Assembly: GCA_046349515.1 (NCBI GenBank)
Contig: JAXMCE010000001.1
Location: 310,001-374,000, forward strand
Direction: 5' to 3'
DNA length: 64,000 nucleotides
Origin: JBGPGW01 sp046349515
GTDB lineage: Bacteria; Pseudomonadota; Alphaproteobacteria; CADEGL01
This document shows positions 41,497 through 50,116 of this stretch, one piece after another. The notes under the pieces were generated by a model. That model was not told the origin of the DNA. It did not search any database and saw nothing but the letters and a program-made list of their open reading frames with translations. The first letter of the stretch is position 1; every line of letters begins with the position of its first letter. Made by a program: the position numbers and the translations under genes.

Positions 41497-41731
41497 CTCG
41501 CTTCGTTAAGATCGGCTTGCAAATCCATGCCGGGCCCGCGACTGGGCGGGAGAGAATCGGCCCATTCAGCGCCGCTTCCGCCCCCATTCCCGCCGAACAC
41601 CGTCCCCGGTCATGATTTTTGATCACAACCTAGCTCAGGAATTAACCAAGCATTCACGGGGAGTCGCTATCAAAGCTCACCACATCGACCCGTAACGGGT
41701 CCCATGCGTACGCGCGCTCCGGAGGCAGGAA

Positions 41732-43336
41732 ATGTTGCAAGTAAAGTCGCTTTTTTCGTCCGATAATGACCGCAACGTCGTATCGCTGCAGAAGGCCTCG
41801 AAGGTGTCGAGCGAGGCGTTCAAGCAGATGGTCGAGCAGATGCCGATCAACGTCATGATCTGCGACATCTCGACCTTCAAGATCACGTATGCCAACACCT
41901 CGAGCGTCGAGACGCTCCGCAAGCTCGAGCACCTCATCCCGGTCAAGGCGGACGATCTGGTCGGTACTTGCATCGACGTCTTCCACAAGGACCCCAGCCA
42001 TCAGCGCCGGCTCCTGAGCAATCCGAAGAACCTGCCGTACAACGCGAAGATCAAGCTGGCCGACGAGATTCTCGACCTCCTCGTCACCCCGCTCAGCGAC
42101 AGCCGCGGCAAGTACGTCTCGGCGATGCTGACCTGGACGATCGTCACGGAGAAGGTCAAGGCTGACGCCGACGCGGCGCGCCTCCTCCAGATGGTCAACC
42201 AGATGCCCATCAACGTGATGACCTGCGATCCCAAGGACTTCACGATCAACTACATCAACGATACGAGCATCTCGACCTTGCGCACGGTCGAGCACCTGCT
42301 GCCCGTCAAGGCGGACAAGCTGCTTGGCCAGTGCATCGACATCTTCCACAAGAACCCCTCGCACCAGCGCCGCCTCCTCGCGGATCCGAACAACCTGCCG
42401 TACAAGGCGAACATCAAGCTCGGCGACGAGACTCTCTCGCTCAGCGTCTTCCCGATGCGCGACAAGGACGGGGCGTATATCGGTCCCATGCTGACCTGGG
42501 CGGTCGTGACCCAGCAGGTCTCGCTCGCCAAGAACGTTCAGCAGGTCATGGAATCGGTCGCGAGCGCGTCGACCGAGATGGAAGCGACGGCCAGCACGAT
42601 GGCCTCGGCTGCCGAGCAGGCGAGCCGTCAGGCGACGGCCGTGTCCGCCGCCGCGGAAGAAGCCTCGACCAACGTCCAGACAGTCGCGGCCGCCTCCGAG
42701 GAGCTTGCGAGCTCGATCTCGGAGATCAACCGCCAGGTCGTCGAATCGACGAAGGTCGCGCAGAATGCCGCCGACCAGGCCAACCACACGAACGAGACGG
42801 TCAAGGGCTTGGCCACCGCCGCGCAGAAGATCGGCGAAGTGGTCAATCTCATCAACGAGATCGCCTCCCAGACCCATCTGCTCGCGCTCAACGCCACGAT
42901 CGAGGCGGCGCGCGCCGGAGAAGCCGGCAAGGGCTTCGCGGTCGTCGCGGCCGAGGTCAAGACGCTCGCCAACCAGACCGCCAAGGCGACCGAGGAGATC
43001 GCGTCACAGATCGGCGCGATCCAGTCGGCGACCAGCGAATCGGTCGAGGCGATCGAGAACATCACCAAGACGATCGCCGAGATCAGCCAGATCTCGACGG
43101 TCATCGCCTCCGCCGTCGAGGAGCAGGGTGCCGCGACGCAGGAAATCTCGCGCAACGTCCAGCAGGCTGCGCAGGGCACGCAGGAAGTCTCGAGCAACAT
43201 CACGGGCGTCACGACCGCCTCCGCCGAGACCGGCAAGTCCGCCCAGTCGGTGCTCGAGGTCGCCGGCGACCTGTCCAAGCAGTCGGAGACGCTGCGCGGC
43301 GAGGTCGAGAAGTTCCTCAAGCTCATCGGCGCCTAA
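41732..43336 (+). CDS. Soluble methyl-accepting chemotaxis protein with duplicated PAS-like sensor
   Basis: This 534-residue chemoreceptor has no membrane segments. Its N-terminal half holds two tandem copies of a PAS-like domain. They start QMPINVMICDISTFKITYAN (about 30) and QMPINVMTCDPKDFTINYIN (about 155), each followed by VKADxLxGxCIDxFHKxPSHQRRLL and NLPYxAxIKL. This type differs from the pair in the neighbouring receptor. The signalling region has the tip INEIASQTHLLALNATIEAARAGE. The C-terminus ends EVEKFLKLIGA without a pentapeptide. It has its own leader and terminator, so it is expressed separately. Confidence 0.93.
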   Translation: MLQVKSLFSSDNDRNVVSLQKASKVSSEAFKQMVEQMPINVMICDISTFKITYANTSSVETLRKLEHLIPVKADDLVGTCIDVFHKDPSHQRRLLSNPKNLPYNAKIKLADEILDLLVTPLSDSRGKYVSAMLTWTIVTEKVKADADAARLLQMVNQMPINVMTCDPKDFTINYINDTSISTLRTVEHLLPVKADKLLGQCIDIFHKNPSHQRRLLADPNNLPYKANIKLGDETLSLSVFPMRDKDGAYIGPMLTWAVVTQQVSLAKNVQQVMESVASASTEMEATASTMASAAEQASRQATAVSAAAEEASTNVQTVAAASEELASSISEINRQVVESTKVAQNAADQANHTNETVKGLATAAQKIGEVVNLINEIASQTHLLALNATIEAARAGEAGKGFAVVAAEVKTLANQTAKATEEIASQIGAIQSATSESVEAIENITKTIAEISQISTVIASAVEEQGAATQEISRNVQQAAQGTQEVSSNITGVTTASAETGKSAQSVLEVAGDLSKQSETLRGEVEKFLKLIGA

Positions 43337-43347
43337 CGAAACGCCAC

Positions 43348-43375
43348 CGGGAGCCGGGCGCCCGCCCGGCTCCCG
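43348..43375 (+). terminator. Strong hairpin after the second chemoreceptor
   Basis: A perfect 12-bp stem CGGGAGCCGGGC/GCCCGGCTCCCG with a GCCC loop begins 12 nt after the stop. There is no T-run, but the stem is among the strongest in the window. Confidence 0.6.
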
Positions 43376-43425
43376 ACAGCGTCCCCTCCCCCCGCCATTC
43401 CCGCGTTCAGGACAGAGTGCGTGCG

Positions 43426-44637
43426 ATGGACTACGAGCACATGTTTCGCGCCGCCGTGGCGCGGGTGAAATCCGAAGGCCGCTACCGCATCTTCGCGGAT
43501 CTCGAGCGGATCGCCGGCGCCTTTCCTTACGCCATCCACCGCTCGGACGCCGGCACCGCTAAGGTCGTCGTCTGGTGCAGCAACGACTATCTCGGCATGG
43601 GCCAGCACCCGGCGGTTCTCTCCGCCATGACCGAAGCGATCGAGCGCAGCGGCGCGGGTGCCGGCGGCACGCGTAATATCTCCGGAACGACGCACGCCCA
43701 CGTGTTGCTTGAGCGCGAGCTGGCCGATCTTCATCGGAAGGAATCGGCGCTCCTTTTCACCTCGGGCTACATCGCGAACGAAGCCTCGCTCAGCACCATC
43801 GCGAACCTCCTCGATGGCTGCGTGATCTTCTCGGATTCCCTCAACCACGCCTCGATGATCCAGGGCATCCGGCACTGCAAGGCCGAGAAGCGAATCTTCC
43901 GCCACAACGACGTCGCCCATCTCGAGGAGCTGCTCGCGGCGACCCCGCCCGAGCGGCCCAAGCTCGTGGCCTTCGAATCGGTCTACTCCATGGACGGCGA
44001 CATCGCGCCGATCGCCGAAATTTGCGCGCTCGCACGCCGCCACGGTGCGATGACCTATCTCGACGAAGTGCACGCCGTCGGCCTCTACGGGCCACGCGGC
44101 GGCGGCATCGCGGACCGTGACGGGCTCACCGACCAGATCGACGTCGTCGAGGGCACGCTCGGCAAGGCCTTCGGAGTCGTCGGCGGCTACATCGCCGGGT
44201 CCGCCGCGCTCATCGATGCGGTGCGGAGCCATGCGCCCGGACTGATCTTCACGACGGCGCTTCCGCCGGCCATCGCGGCGGGCGCCCTTGCCTCCATCCG
44301 CCATCTCAAGTCGAGCGCGGTCGAGCGCGAGCGCCACCAGGAGCGCGCCGCGAACCTGAAGAGCCGTCTCGCCGCCGCGGGCCTGCCTGTCATGGCGTCG
44401 GAGAGCCACATCGTCCCCGTCCTCGTGGGCGATCCCCAACGCTGCAAGGCGGTCTCGGACGAGCTTCTCGCGCGGCACCGGATCTACGTCCAGCCGATCA
44501 ACTTCCCGACCGTGCCCAAGGGCACGGAGCGCCTGCGCTTCACGCCGAGCCCCTTCCATACCGACGAGATGATGGATGCCCTCGTGGGCGCCCTCGCCGA
44601 GATTTGGGATCGTCTCGCCCTGCGGCGCGCCGCCTGA
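43426..44637 (+). CDS. hemA: 5-aminolevulinate synthase
   Basis: ALAS condenses succinyl-CoA and glycine to 5-aminolevulinate, the start of haem synthesis by the C4 route used in alphaproteobacteria. The 403-residue protein has MDYEHMFRAAVARVKSEGRYR at the N-terminus, VVWCSNDYLGMGQHP, GGTRNISGTTHAHVLLE and YLDEVHAVGLYGPRGGG. The PLP lysine is in VEGTLGKAFGVVGGYI (Lys247). I start it at the ATG at 43426. It follows the terminator of the second receptor and precedes a truncated haemoglobin gene by 115 nt, so haem supply and a haem protein are neighbours. Confidence 0.96.
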   Translation: MDYEHMFRAAVARVKSEGRYRIFADLERIAGAFPYAIHRSDAGTAKVVVWCSNDYLGMGQHPAVLSAMTEAIERSGAGAGGTRNISGTTHAHVLLERELADLHRKESALLFTSGYIANEASLSTIANLLDGCVIFSDSLNHASMIQGIRHCKAEKRIFRHNDVAHLEELLAATPPERPKLVAFESVYSMDGDIAPIAEICALARRHGAMTYLDEVHAVGLYGPRGGGIADRDGLTDQIDVVEGTLGKAFGVVGGYIAGSAALIDAVRSHAPGLIFTTALPPAIAAGALASIRHLKSSAVERERHQERAANLKSRLAAAGLPVMASESHIVPVLVGDPQRCKAVSDELLARHRIYVQPINFPTVPKGTERLRFTPSPFHTDEMMDALVGALAEIWDRLALRRAA

Positions 44638-44752
44638 GGGGTTTCGCGCGCCCCGCTCCGGCCGCGCCCGGCCTTCGACGCCCCCTTCAGCCCTCGTTAA
44701 GGCACGCCTGTTAAACCTATGGAAACACCACTCGCAGCTATGGAGCGAAACG

Positions 44753-45121
44753 ATGAGCACGAGTCTCTACGAGCGCATCGGTGGCGCGCCCGCCGTCGAC
44801 GCGGCGGTCGATCTCTTCTATCGCAAGGTGCTCGCCGATGAGCGCATCAACAATTTCTTCGACGATGTCGACATGGCACGCCAGCGCGCGAAGCAAGCAG
44901 CGTTCCTGACCATGGTCTTCGGCGGACCCAAGGCCTATTCCGGCAAGGACCTCCGCTCGGCCCACGCGCCGCTCGTCGCGAAGGGTCTCAACGAGACGCA
45001 TTTCATGGCGGTCGCGGAGATTCTTCAGTCGACGCTCGAAGAGCTCGGCGTCGCGAACTCGATCGTGAAGGAAGTGATGGGAATCGCGGCCGGCACGATC
45101 AACGACGTCCTCAACCGCTAG
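44753..45121 (+). CDS. Group 1 truncated haemoglobin
   Basis: This 122-residue 2-on-2 globin binds haem. Group 1 features are SLYERIGGAPAVDAAVDLFYRKVL with the distal tyrosine (Tyr23, B10), INNFF, and a proximal histidine in LRSAHAPL (His71, F8). The ATG at 44753 has GGAG upstream. A reductase with ferredoxin and FAD/NAD domains follows after 22 nt. That suggests the pair acts together, most simply as a two-component nitric oxide dioxygenase or an oxygen-binding system that is kept reduced. Confidence 0.92.
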   Translation: MSTSLYERIGGAPAVDAAVDLFYRKVLADERINNFFDDVDMARQRAKQAAFLTMVFGGPKAYSGKDLRSAHAPLVAKGLNETHFMAVAEILQSTLEELGVANSIVKEVMGIAAGTINDVLNR

Positions 45122-45143
45122 TCTCGAACCGCTGCGCCCGGCC

Positions 45144-46226
45144 ATGGCAACGATCACCATTGATGGCCGGGCGTATCCTTGCACGGACGGCGAGTCGGCC
45201 CTCGACACGCTGATCGAGGCCGGGGTCGATCTACCCCACTCCTGCAAGAAGGGCACCTGCCTCACCTGCGTCGTGCGCGTCAAGGAGGGCCCAGTGCCGC
45301 CCGAGGCGCAGGCAGGCCTTCCCGAGACTCTGGCGGCCGATCGCCATGCGCTGGCCTGCCAGTTGCGGCCAAAGGATGCGATCACGATCGAGCGGGTGGA
45401 CGATGCCCGCCTCTACGTTCCCGCGACGATCGACAGCATCGAACCCCTCGCCCAGCGCGTCGTCCGCGTGCGCCTGCGGACGCCCGCTCCCTTCGACTAC
45501 CATGCCGGTCAGTTCGTGAATCTGCGGCGGAACGACGGCCTCGTCCGCAGCTATTCGCTCGCCAGCGTGCCGGGTGAGGACGCCTTCCTCGAACTCCATG
45601 TGCGCCGGCAGGACAATGGCGCGATGAGCACCTGGCTCACCCATGCCGCCAAGCCCGGCGACACGATCGAGCTTCAGGGTCCGAACGGCGCGTGCTTCTA
45701 TGTGCCGGGGCGGCCCGATCAGCCGCTCCTCCTCGTCGGCACGGGGACGGGGGCAGCGCCCCTCATCGGCATCCTGCGCGATGCGCTTGCGATGGCGCAT
45801 ACGGGACCGATCGTCCTCTATCACGGCTCGCGCCATCCGGACGGGCTCTACCTCAACGAGGCGCTCGGCGCGCTCGCCCTTCGTCACCTCAATTTCCGCT
45901 ATGTCCCGTGCGTGTCCGGCCCGATTCACCCGCGCGGGACCCGGCCAGGCCGGGCGCATGCGGTCGCACTCAAGGACCACGCGTCGTTCAAGGGCGTGCG
46001 AGTCTTCGCCTGCGGCCATCCGGCGATGGTTCACGCCTTGCGGCGGCAGACCTACCTTGCCGGCGCCTCGCTCGGCGAGATCCACGGCGATCCCTTCGAC
46101 CTCCGCGATTTGAGGCGCGCAAATCGCCGAGCCGCGCGCGACCAGAGCAACGCGGCCGCCTCAGCACCGGCGATCGGCATCAGTGCTCCCGCAACCGCAA
46201 GTGTCGTCCGCCGCCTCGACCGCTAG
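45144..46226 (+). CDS. 2Fe-2S ferredoxin / FAD-NAD(P)H oxidoreductase fusion
   Basis: This 360-residue reductase has a plant-type [2Fe-2S] domain at the N-terminus. Its cysteines are at 34, 39, 42 and 72, in SCKKGTCLTC and ALACQ. A ferredoxin-reductase module follows, with FAD-binding RSYSLAS near residue 137, NADH-binding LLLVGTGTGAAPLIGIL near 196, and the terminal VFACGHPAMVHAL. The layout matches the reductase components of aromatic oxygenases, such as BenC, but no oxygenase is present. Its partner is more likely the truncated haemoglobin encoded 22 nt upstream. The last 40 residues are basic and Ala-rich, with no clear role. Confidence 0.9.
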   Translation: MATITIDGRAYPCTDGESALDTLIEAGVDLPHSCKKGTCLTCVVRVKEGPVPPEAQAGLPETLAADRHALACQLRPKDAITIERVDDARLYVPATIDSIEPLAQRVVRVRLRTPAPFDYHAGQFVNLRRNDGLVRSYSLASVPGEDAFLELHVRRQDNGAMSTWLTHAAKPGDTIELQGPNGACFYVPGRPDQPLLLVGTGTGAAPLIGILRDALAMAHTGPIVLYHGSRHPDGLYLNEALGALALRHLNFRYVPCVSGPIHPRGTRPGRAHAVALKDHASFKGVRVFACGHPAMVHALRRQTYLAGASLGEIHGDPFDLRDLRRANRRAARDQSNAAASAPAIGISAPATASVVRRLDR

Positions 46227-46235
46227 CGTGAGGGA

Positions 46236-46628
46236 TCAGGCCGTGCGGCGCGCGCCCGCGAGCGGCGCGGTCCGGACCGAGGCCACGCGGAACGGGCGCA
46301 TCTCCCCGTCGTGCTCCGTGATCGAGACGTACTCGCCTTCGCGGAAGCCGTGGGAGGCGAAGCGGAAGATCGGCTCGTCGTCATCGACGCCGGGCGCGTA
46401 GGAGAACACCCAGCGCCCGCCTTTCGTGCAGAGAAGCACGCCGTGTTCGTCCTCCTCACCCGCCCAGAAACGCCTCACCGAGCATGCGTCCTTGACGTCC
46501 TTCCAGCGCTCGATGTCGAGCTGCCCCGAGGCATCGAGCGGAGCCGTAAACTCATAGCCATGGGCCGGGCTGCCGTTCGGGAACTCAGCCGTCCGTGCGA
46601 GCTCGAGCCGGATGATCTTGAGAGTCAT
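46236..46628 (-). CDS. Conserved hypothetical protein with upstream FNR/FixK-type box
   Basis: I do not recognise a named family for this 130-residue soluble protein. It starts MTLKIIRLELARTAEFPNGS and continues GYEFTAPLDASGQLD. It is rich in acidic residues in the middle (WAGEEDEHGVLL) and ends with a short basic tail. There is no signal peptide or membrane helix. The even composition and the clean convergent position (9 nt from the reductase stop) support a real gene. An FNR/FixK-type site about 86 bp upstream suggests it is induced under low oxygen or by nitric oxide, like the neighbouring globin-reductase theme. Confidence 0.75.
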   Translation of the reverse strand: MTLKIIRLELARTAEFPNGSPAHGYEFTAPLDASGQLDIERWKDVKDACSVRRFWAGEEDEHGVLLCTKGGRWVFSYAPGVDDDEPIFRFASHGFREGEYVSITEHDGEMRPFRVASVRTAPLAGARRTA

Positions 46629-46707
46629 GTCGCTGTCCTTTCGCCCGGCGCGGGCCCCGCGCCATCGTTTCAGGCGAAAGTGTTGCGCGGACGCGCAAGG
46701 CCGGTCG

Positions 46708-46721
46708 TTGACCTAGCTCAA
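46708..46721 (-). promoter_or_regulatory. FNR/FixK-type binding site upstream of the hypothetical gene
   Basis: TTGACCTAGCTCAA is read on the plus strand and TTGAGCTAGGTCAA on the minus; both half sites are perfect TTGA/TCAA with a 6-bp spacer. It lies 79 bp before the ATG at 46628, just past the stop of the cation transporter gene (46731). An activator centred here would place a start near 46673. Confidence 0.65.
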
Positions 46722-46730
46722 AGGGCCAGA

Positions 46731-47648
46731 TCAGCCGAAACGCTTGCGCGCCTCGTCGATGCCGGCCGGATCCTGGTGGATGAGCACCTCCGCCCCCGGG
46801 AATGCGTCCCGGACCCGGACCTCGACCTCGTCCGCCACGTCATGCGCGCGCAGGAGCGACATGGCCGCGTCCATCTCGATATGGAGCTGGATGAAGACGT
46901 CCTGCCCCGAGGCGCGGGTGCGCAAATCGTGCATGTCCAGCACGTCCGGATGCTCCATCACCACCGTACGGATACGCTTGCGCTCGCTTTCCGGGAGCTC
47001 GCGGTCCATCAACTGGTCGAGCGACTGGCGCACGATGCCCCAGGCGCTCCACAGGATGTAAATCGCGACACCGAGGCCGAGGGCGGGATCGGCCCAAAGC
47101 CAGCCGAACTGGATCGAGAGCACGAGAGCGGCGACGACGCTGAGATTCGCGAGCAAATCGCCCTTGTAATGGAGCCGGTCCGCCTTGATCGCGATCGATC
47201 CGGTCCGTGCGATCACGATGCGCTGGAAAAGGACGAGCACGATGGTGAGGGCGATCGACAGGCCCATCACCGCGAAGCCGAGGTCGCCGCTTTCGATTCC
47301 GTGCGGCTCGGCGAGGTGGCGTCCGGCCTCGACGAAGAGAAAAACGGCCGAACCCGCGATGAAAGTGGACTGGGCGAGGCCCGCGAGCGGCTCGGCCTTG
47401 CCGTGACCGAACCGGTGCTCGCGGTCCGCCGGCGAGAGCGAGTGCTGCACCGCGTAGAGGTTGACGAGGGAGGCTGCGGCGTCGAGCACGGAATCGAGCA
47501 GAGTCGCCAGCATGGCGATCGACCCCGTCATGAACCAGGCCACGCCCTTGGCGGCGATCAAGACAAGCGCGACCGACACGGAGGCGATGGTCGCGGCCCG
47601 CATGAGCCGGCCATAGCGCGGGAGCTCTCCTGCTTGCGTGTCGATCAT
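46731..47648 (-). CDS. Cation diffusion facilitator (CzcD/FieF type)
   Basis: This 305-residue inner-membrane metal:proton antiporter exports zinc, iron or related divalent ions. It should have six membrane helices in the first 210 residues. The metal-site motifs are intact: LLDSVLDAA (DxxxD) in helix 2 and DRLHYKGDLLAN (HxxxD) in helix 5, as in FieF. GHGKAEPLAGLAQ lies in the loop after helix 2. A C-terminal cytoplasmic domain follows (HDLRTRASGQDVFIQLHIEMD). I start it at ATG 47648, 22 nt after pdxH, so the two are likely co-transcribed. Confidence 0.92.
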   Translation of the reverse strand: MIDTQAGELPRYGRLMRAATIASVSVALVLIAAKGVAWFMTGSIAMLATLLDSVLDAAASLVNLYAVQHSLSPADREHRFGHGKAEPLAGLAQSTFIAGSAVFLFVEAGRHLAEPHGIESGDLGFAVMGLSIALTIVLVLFQRIVIARTGSIAIKADRLHYKGDLLANLSVVAALVLSIQFGWLWADPALGLGVAIYILWSAWGIVRQSLDQLMDRELPESERKRIRTVVMEHPDVLDMHDLRTRASGQDVFIQLHIEMDAAMSLLRAHDVADEVEVRVRDAFPGAEVLIHQDPAGIDEARKRFG

Positions 47649-47670
47649 GGCGCGCGGGTCGCGGACGCCA

Positions 47671-48261
47671 TCATGGGTAGAGTTTCTCCGTTCGCCAGCC
47701 CCCGTCGGTGCGATGGTAGACGAGCCGGTCGTGGAGCCGGAACATGCCGTCCTTCCAGAATTCGATCTCGTCGGGCACGAGCCGGAATCCCGACCAATGC
47801 GGCGGGCGCGGCACGCGGCCAAGTCCGAACTTGGCGGTGAACTGCGCGACGCGTTTCTCGAGCTCGAACCGGCTCGGCAGCGGCCGCGACTGTTCGGAGG
47901 CCCAGGCGCCGATCTGGCTGCCGCGCTGGCGCGACGCGAAATAGGCGTCGGACTCTTCGGCGGTGGTCTGCTCGATGCGCCCCACCGCGCGCACCTGCCG
48001 GCGCAGCGACTTCCAGTGGAAGAGAAGCGCGCCTTGCGGGTTCTCGATGAGCTCCCGCCCCTTGCGGCTTTCGTAGTTCGTGTAGAAGGTGAAGCCGCGC
48101 TCGCTCGCATCCTTGAGGAGGACCATCCGCGCCGAGGGGCGCCCCGCCGCCGTCGCGGATGCAATCGTCATCGCGTTCGCGTCGTTCGGCTCGCTGCGTT
48201 TCGCCTCCTCGAACCAGGCGTTGAAGAGGGCGATCGGATCGGTCTGGCGTTCGTCATCCAT
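47671..48261 (-). CDS. pdxH: Pyridoxamine 5'-phosphate oxidase
   Basis: PdxH oxidises pyridoxamine- or pyridoxine-phosphate to PLP using FMN. The 196-residue protein has NAMTIASATAAGRPSARMVLLKD, FTFYTNYESRKGRELIENPQ, and LLFHWKSLRRQVRAVG, which bind FMN. YFASRQRGSQIGAWASEQSR and the C-terminal FWKDGMFRLHDRLVYHR, then W-x5-LYP, complete the family pattern. I start at ATG 48261, which gives family length. It is followed by the cation transporter gene after 22 nt. Confidence 0.95.
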   Translation of the reverse strand: MDDERQTDPIALFNAWFEEAKRSEPNDANAMTIASATAAGRPSARMVLLKDASERGFTFYTNYESRKGRELIENPQGALLFHWKSLRRQVRAVGRIEQTTAEESDAYFASRQRGSQIGAWASEQSRPLPSRFELEKRVAQFTAKFGLGRVPRPPHWSGFRLVPDEIEFWKDGMFRLHDRLVYHRTDGGWRTEKLYP

Positions 48262-48604
48262 GGTCGGGACTTCGTGGTCGCGGATTTGCGCTGGACAATA
48301 CTCCATCGCGCGCGCGTTACGACGACCAATCGACCGTGACGCGGCGTTTTCCAAACGCGGTTAAAATGAAAGAATTCCGTCACTTAGCCATGTGATCGGG
48401 CGCACTGACGGTGCCATCATTCAGGCGTAATCTTCGCGCATCATTCGCTCCGGTGTCGCATCGAGGCGAATGGGCCGGCCGCAGATCGCGGCTCGGCGAC
48501 CCCAGCCTAGCATTAACCCTATGAATGTATGGGGAAATCTGCTAAAAGGCCTCGGAGGGGGAGTTCCCACAGGTGAGTCCTTCAGGAGGGACAAGAGGTT
48601 TGCC
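48262..48604. other. Divergent intergenic region, pdxH and lipoprotein gene
   Basis: These 343 bp separate the pdxH start from the lipoprotein start. I see AT-richer patches near 48355-48385 and 48510-48550 that could hold promoters. Purine-rich ribosome-binding sequences (AGGAGGGACAAGAGG) lie just before the lipoprotein ATG. I found no RNA gene or repeat. Confidence 0.5.
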
Positions 48605-49084
48605 ATGAGTCTAGCCAAAGTTGCCTCGGTGGTGGTTATCGCCGGTGCGCTCGTCGCCTGCCAGAACCAGGACGGCAGCGGCGGCATCGGCACGAAGACT
48701 GGAATTGGCGCGCTTGGCGGTGCGGCCGGCGGCGGCCTGATCGCGGCGGCAGCCGGCGGCGGCGCCGCGGCGATCGCGGGCGGCGTGCTCCTCGGCGGTC
48801 TCCTCGGTGGTGCCATCGGCAATTATCTTGACGACCAAGACAAGCGCACGATGCAGACATCGACCCAGAAGAGTCTGGAGACGACCAAGACCGGCGAGAC
48901 GACGGCCTGGCACAATCCGGATAACGGCAATGCCGGCACGGTCACGCCGACGCGGACCTACCAGACGGCGGACGGCCGCAACTGCCGCGAGTTCCAGCAG
49001 TCGGTCACGGTGGGCGGGAAGACCGAAAAGGCCTACGGCACCGCATGCCGCGACGAAAACGGCAACTGGAAGATCGTCCAGTAA
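48605..49084 (+). CDS. Glycine-zipper lipoprotein (17-kDa surface antigen type)
   Basis: This 159-residue outer-membrane lipoprotein has a short signal ending in the lipobox LVAC (about Cys19). A glycine-zipper segment follows (TGIGALGGAAGGGLIAAAAG to GGLLGGAIGNYLD, about 32-75), related to the rickettsial 17-kDa antigen family. The C-terminal domain has RTYQTADGRNCREFQQSVTVGGKTEKAYGTACRDENGNWKIV, written here as its two recognisable parts RNCREFQQSV and YGTACRDENGNW. Such proteins are abundant envelope components of unclear function. It has its own leader and a hairpin downstream. Confidence 0.88.
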   Translation: MSLAKVASVVVIAGALVACQNQDGSGGIGTKTGIGALGGAAGGGLIAAAAGGGAAAIAGGVLLGGLLGGAIGNYLDDQDKRTMQTSTQKSLETTKTGETTAWHNPDNGNAGTVTPTRTYQTADGRNCREFQQSVTVGGKTEKAYGTACRDENGNWKIVQ

Positions 49085-49146
49085 CGCAAACGACGGATCG
49101 AGGCCCACCGAGTCCCTCAAGGCAGGTGGACCTCGCTCGATGCAAG

Positions 49147-49169
49147 GGGCGCAGCGCCGTGCTGCGCCC
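49147..49169 (+). terminator. Hairpin after the glycine-zipper lipoprotein gene
   Basis: A perfect 9-bp stem GGGCGCAGC/GCTGCGCCC with a GCCGT loop lies 62 nt after the stop and is followed by TCGTCGTTT. It probably ends the lipoprotein transcript before fabI. Confidence 0.5.
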
Positions 49170-49249
49170 TCGTCGTTTGGAGCCAGGCTTGCCTTTCGAT
49201 TCGAGGGCGGTATGTATAGGGACGCAGTGGCGCGAAGGGGGACGCGTGA

Positions 49250-50089
49250 ATGACGGATAGGCGCGGCCTGATGGCCGGCAAGCGGGGCCTCATCATGGGC
49301 GTCGCCAACGAACGCTCGATCGCCTGGGGCATCGCGAAGACGGTCGCGGCCGAGGGAGCCGAATTGGCGTTCACCTTCCAGGGCGAGGCGCTCGAGAAGC
49401 GGGTGCGGCCGCTGGCCTCCTCGATCGGATCGACCATCATCGAGCCGTGCGACGTGACGGACGAGGCGAGCGTGGCGGCGCTGTTCGCGGCCCTCGGCCG
49501 CCAATGGGACCGCCTCGACTTCGCGGTCCACGCCATCGCCTTCTCCGACAAGGAGCAGCTCAAGGGCAAGTATCTCGACACGACGCGCGACAATTTCGCG
49601 CGCACGATGGAGATCTCCTGCTACTCCTTCACCGAGATGTGCCGCTACGCCGCCCCCCTGATGACCGAGGGCGGCAGCCTCCTGACGCTCACCTACTACG
49701 GGGCCGAGCGCGTGATGCCGCACTACAACGTCATGGGCGTCGCCAAGGCGGCACTCGAGGCCAGCGTGCGCTACCTCGCGGCCGATCTCGGGCCCCAGGG
49801 CATCCGCGTCAATGCGATCTCGGCGGGCCCCATCAAGACGCTCGCCGCCTCCGGCATCGGCGACTTCCGCCACATCCTGCGCTGGAACGAGCTCAACTCG
49901 CCCTTGCGGCGGAACGTGACGACCGACGAGGTCGGCGGCTCGGCGCTCTACCTTCTCTCGGATCTCGGCAGCGCCGTCACCGGCGAGACCCACCATGTCG
50001 ACAGCGGCTACAACATCATCGGCATGATGGCGGTCGACGCGGCATCCGAAGTCTCGGCGATGCTCGCGGACTTCAACCCGAAATCCTAG
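49250..50089 (+). CDS. fabI: Enoyl-[acyl-carrier-protein] reductase (NADH)
   Basis: FabI reduces the enoyl-ACP double bond in the last step of each fatty-acid elongation round. The 279-residue SDR protein has the characteristic nucleotide motif GLIMGVANERSIAWGIAK at about residues 13-30. The divergent FabI active site is LTYYGAERVMPHYNVMGVAKAALEASVRYLA, i.e. tyrosine and lysine six residues apart in YNVMGVAK. It ends with TGETHHVDSGYNIIGM, also typical. A REP-like repeat pair fills the gap to aroC on the same strand. It is the expected target of triclosan-type inhibitors. Confidence 0.96.
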   Translation: MTDRRGLMAGKRGLIMGVANERSIAWGIAKTVAAEGAELAFTFQGEALEKRVRPLASSIGSTIIEPCDVTDEASVAALFAALGRQWDRLDFAVHAIAFSDKEQLKGKYLDTTRDNFARTMEISCYSFTEMCRYAAPLMTEGGSLLTLTYYGAERVMPHYNVMGVAKAALEASVRYLAADLGPQGIRVNAISAGPIKTLAASGIGDFRHILRWNELNSPLRRNVTTDEVGGSALYLLSDLGSAVTGETHHVDSGYNIIGMMAVDAASEVSAMLADFNPKS

Positions 50090-50116
50090 GATCCCCGATC
50101 CAAGGAGCCGCGCTGT

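Larger units (their letters stand above)
41422..41731. other. Gap between the two chemoreceptor genes
   Basis: These 310 bp contain two strong hairpins that should end transcription of the first receptor (41430-41450 and 41468-41496). About 230 bp of leader for the second receptor follow. An AT-richer patch (about 41610-41665) is the likely promoter area, but I could not assign boxes with confidence. Confidence 0.6.

Noticed and set aside
44698..44715. Two TTAA tetramers upstream of the truncated haemoglobin
   Set aside because: Spacing is 10 bp, not the 7 bp expected for a CtrA box.
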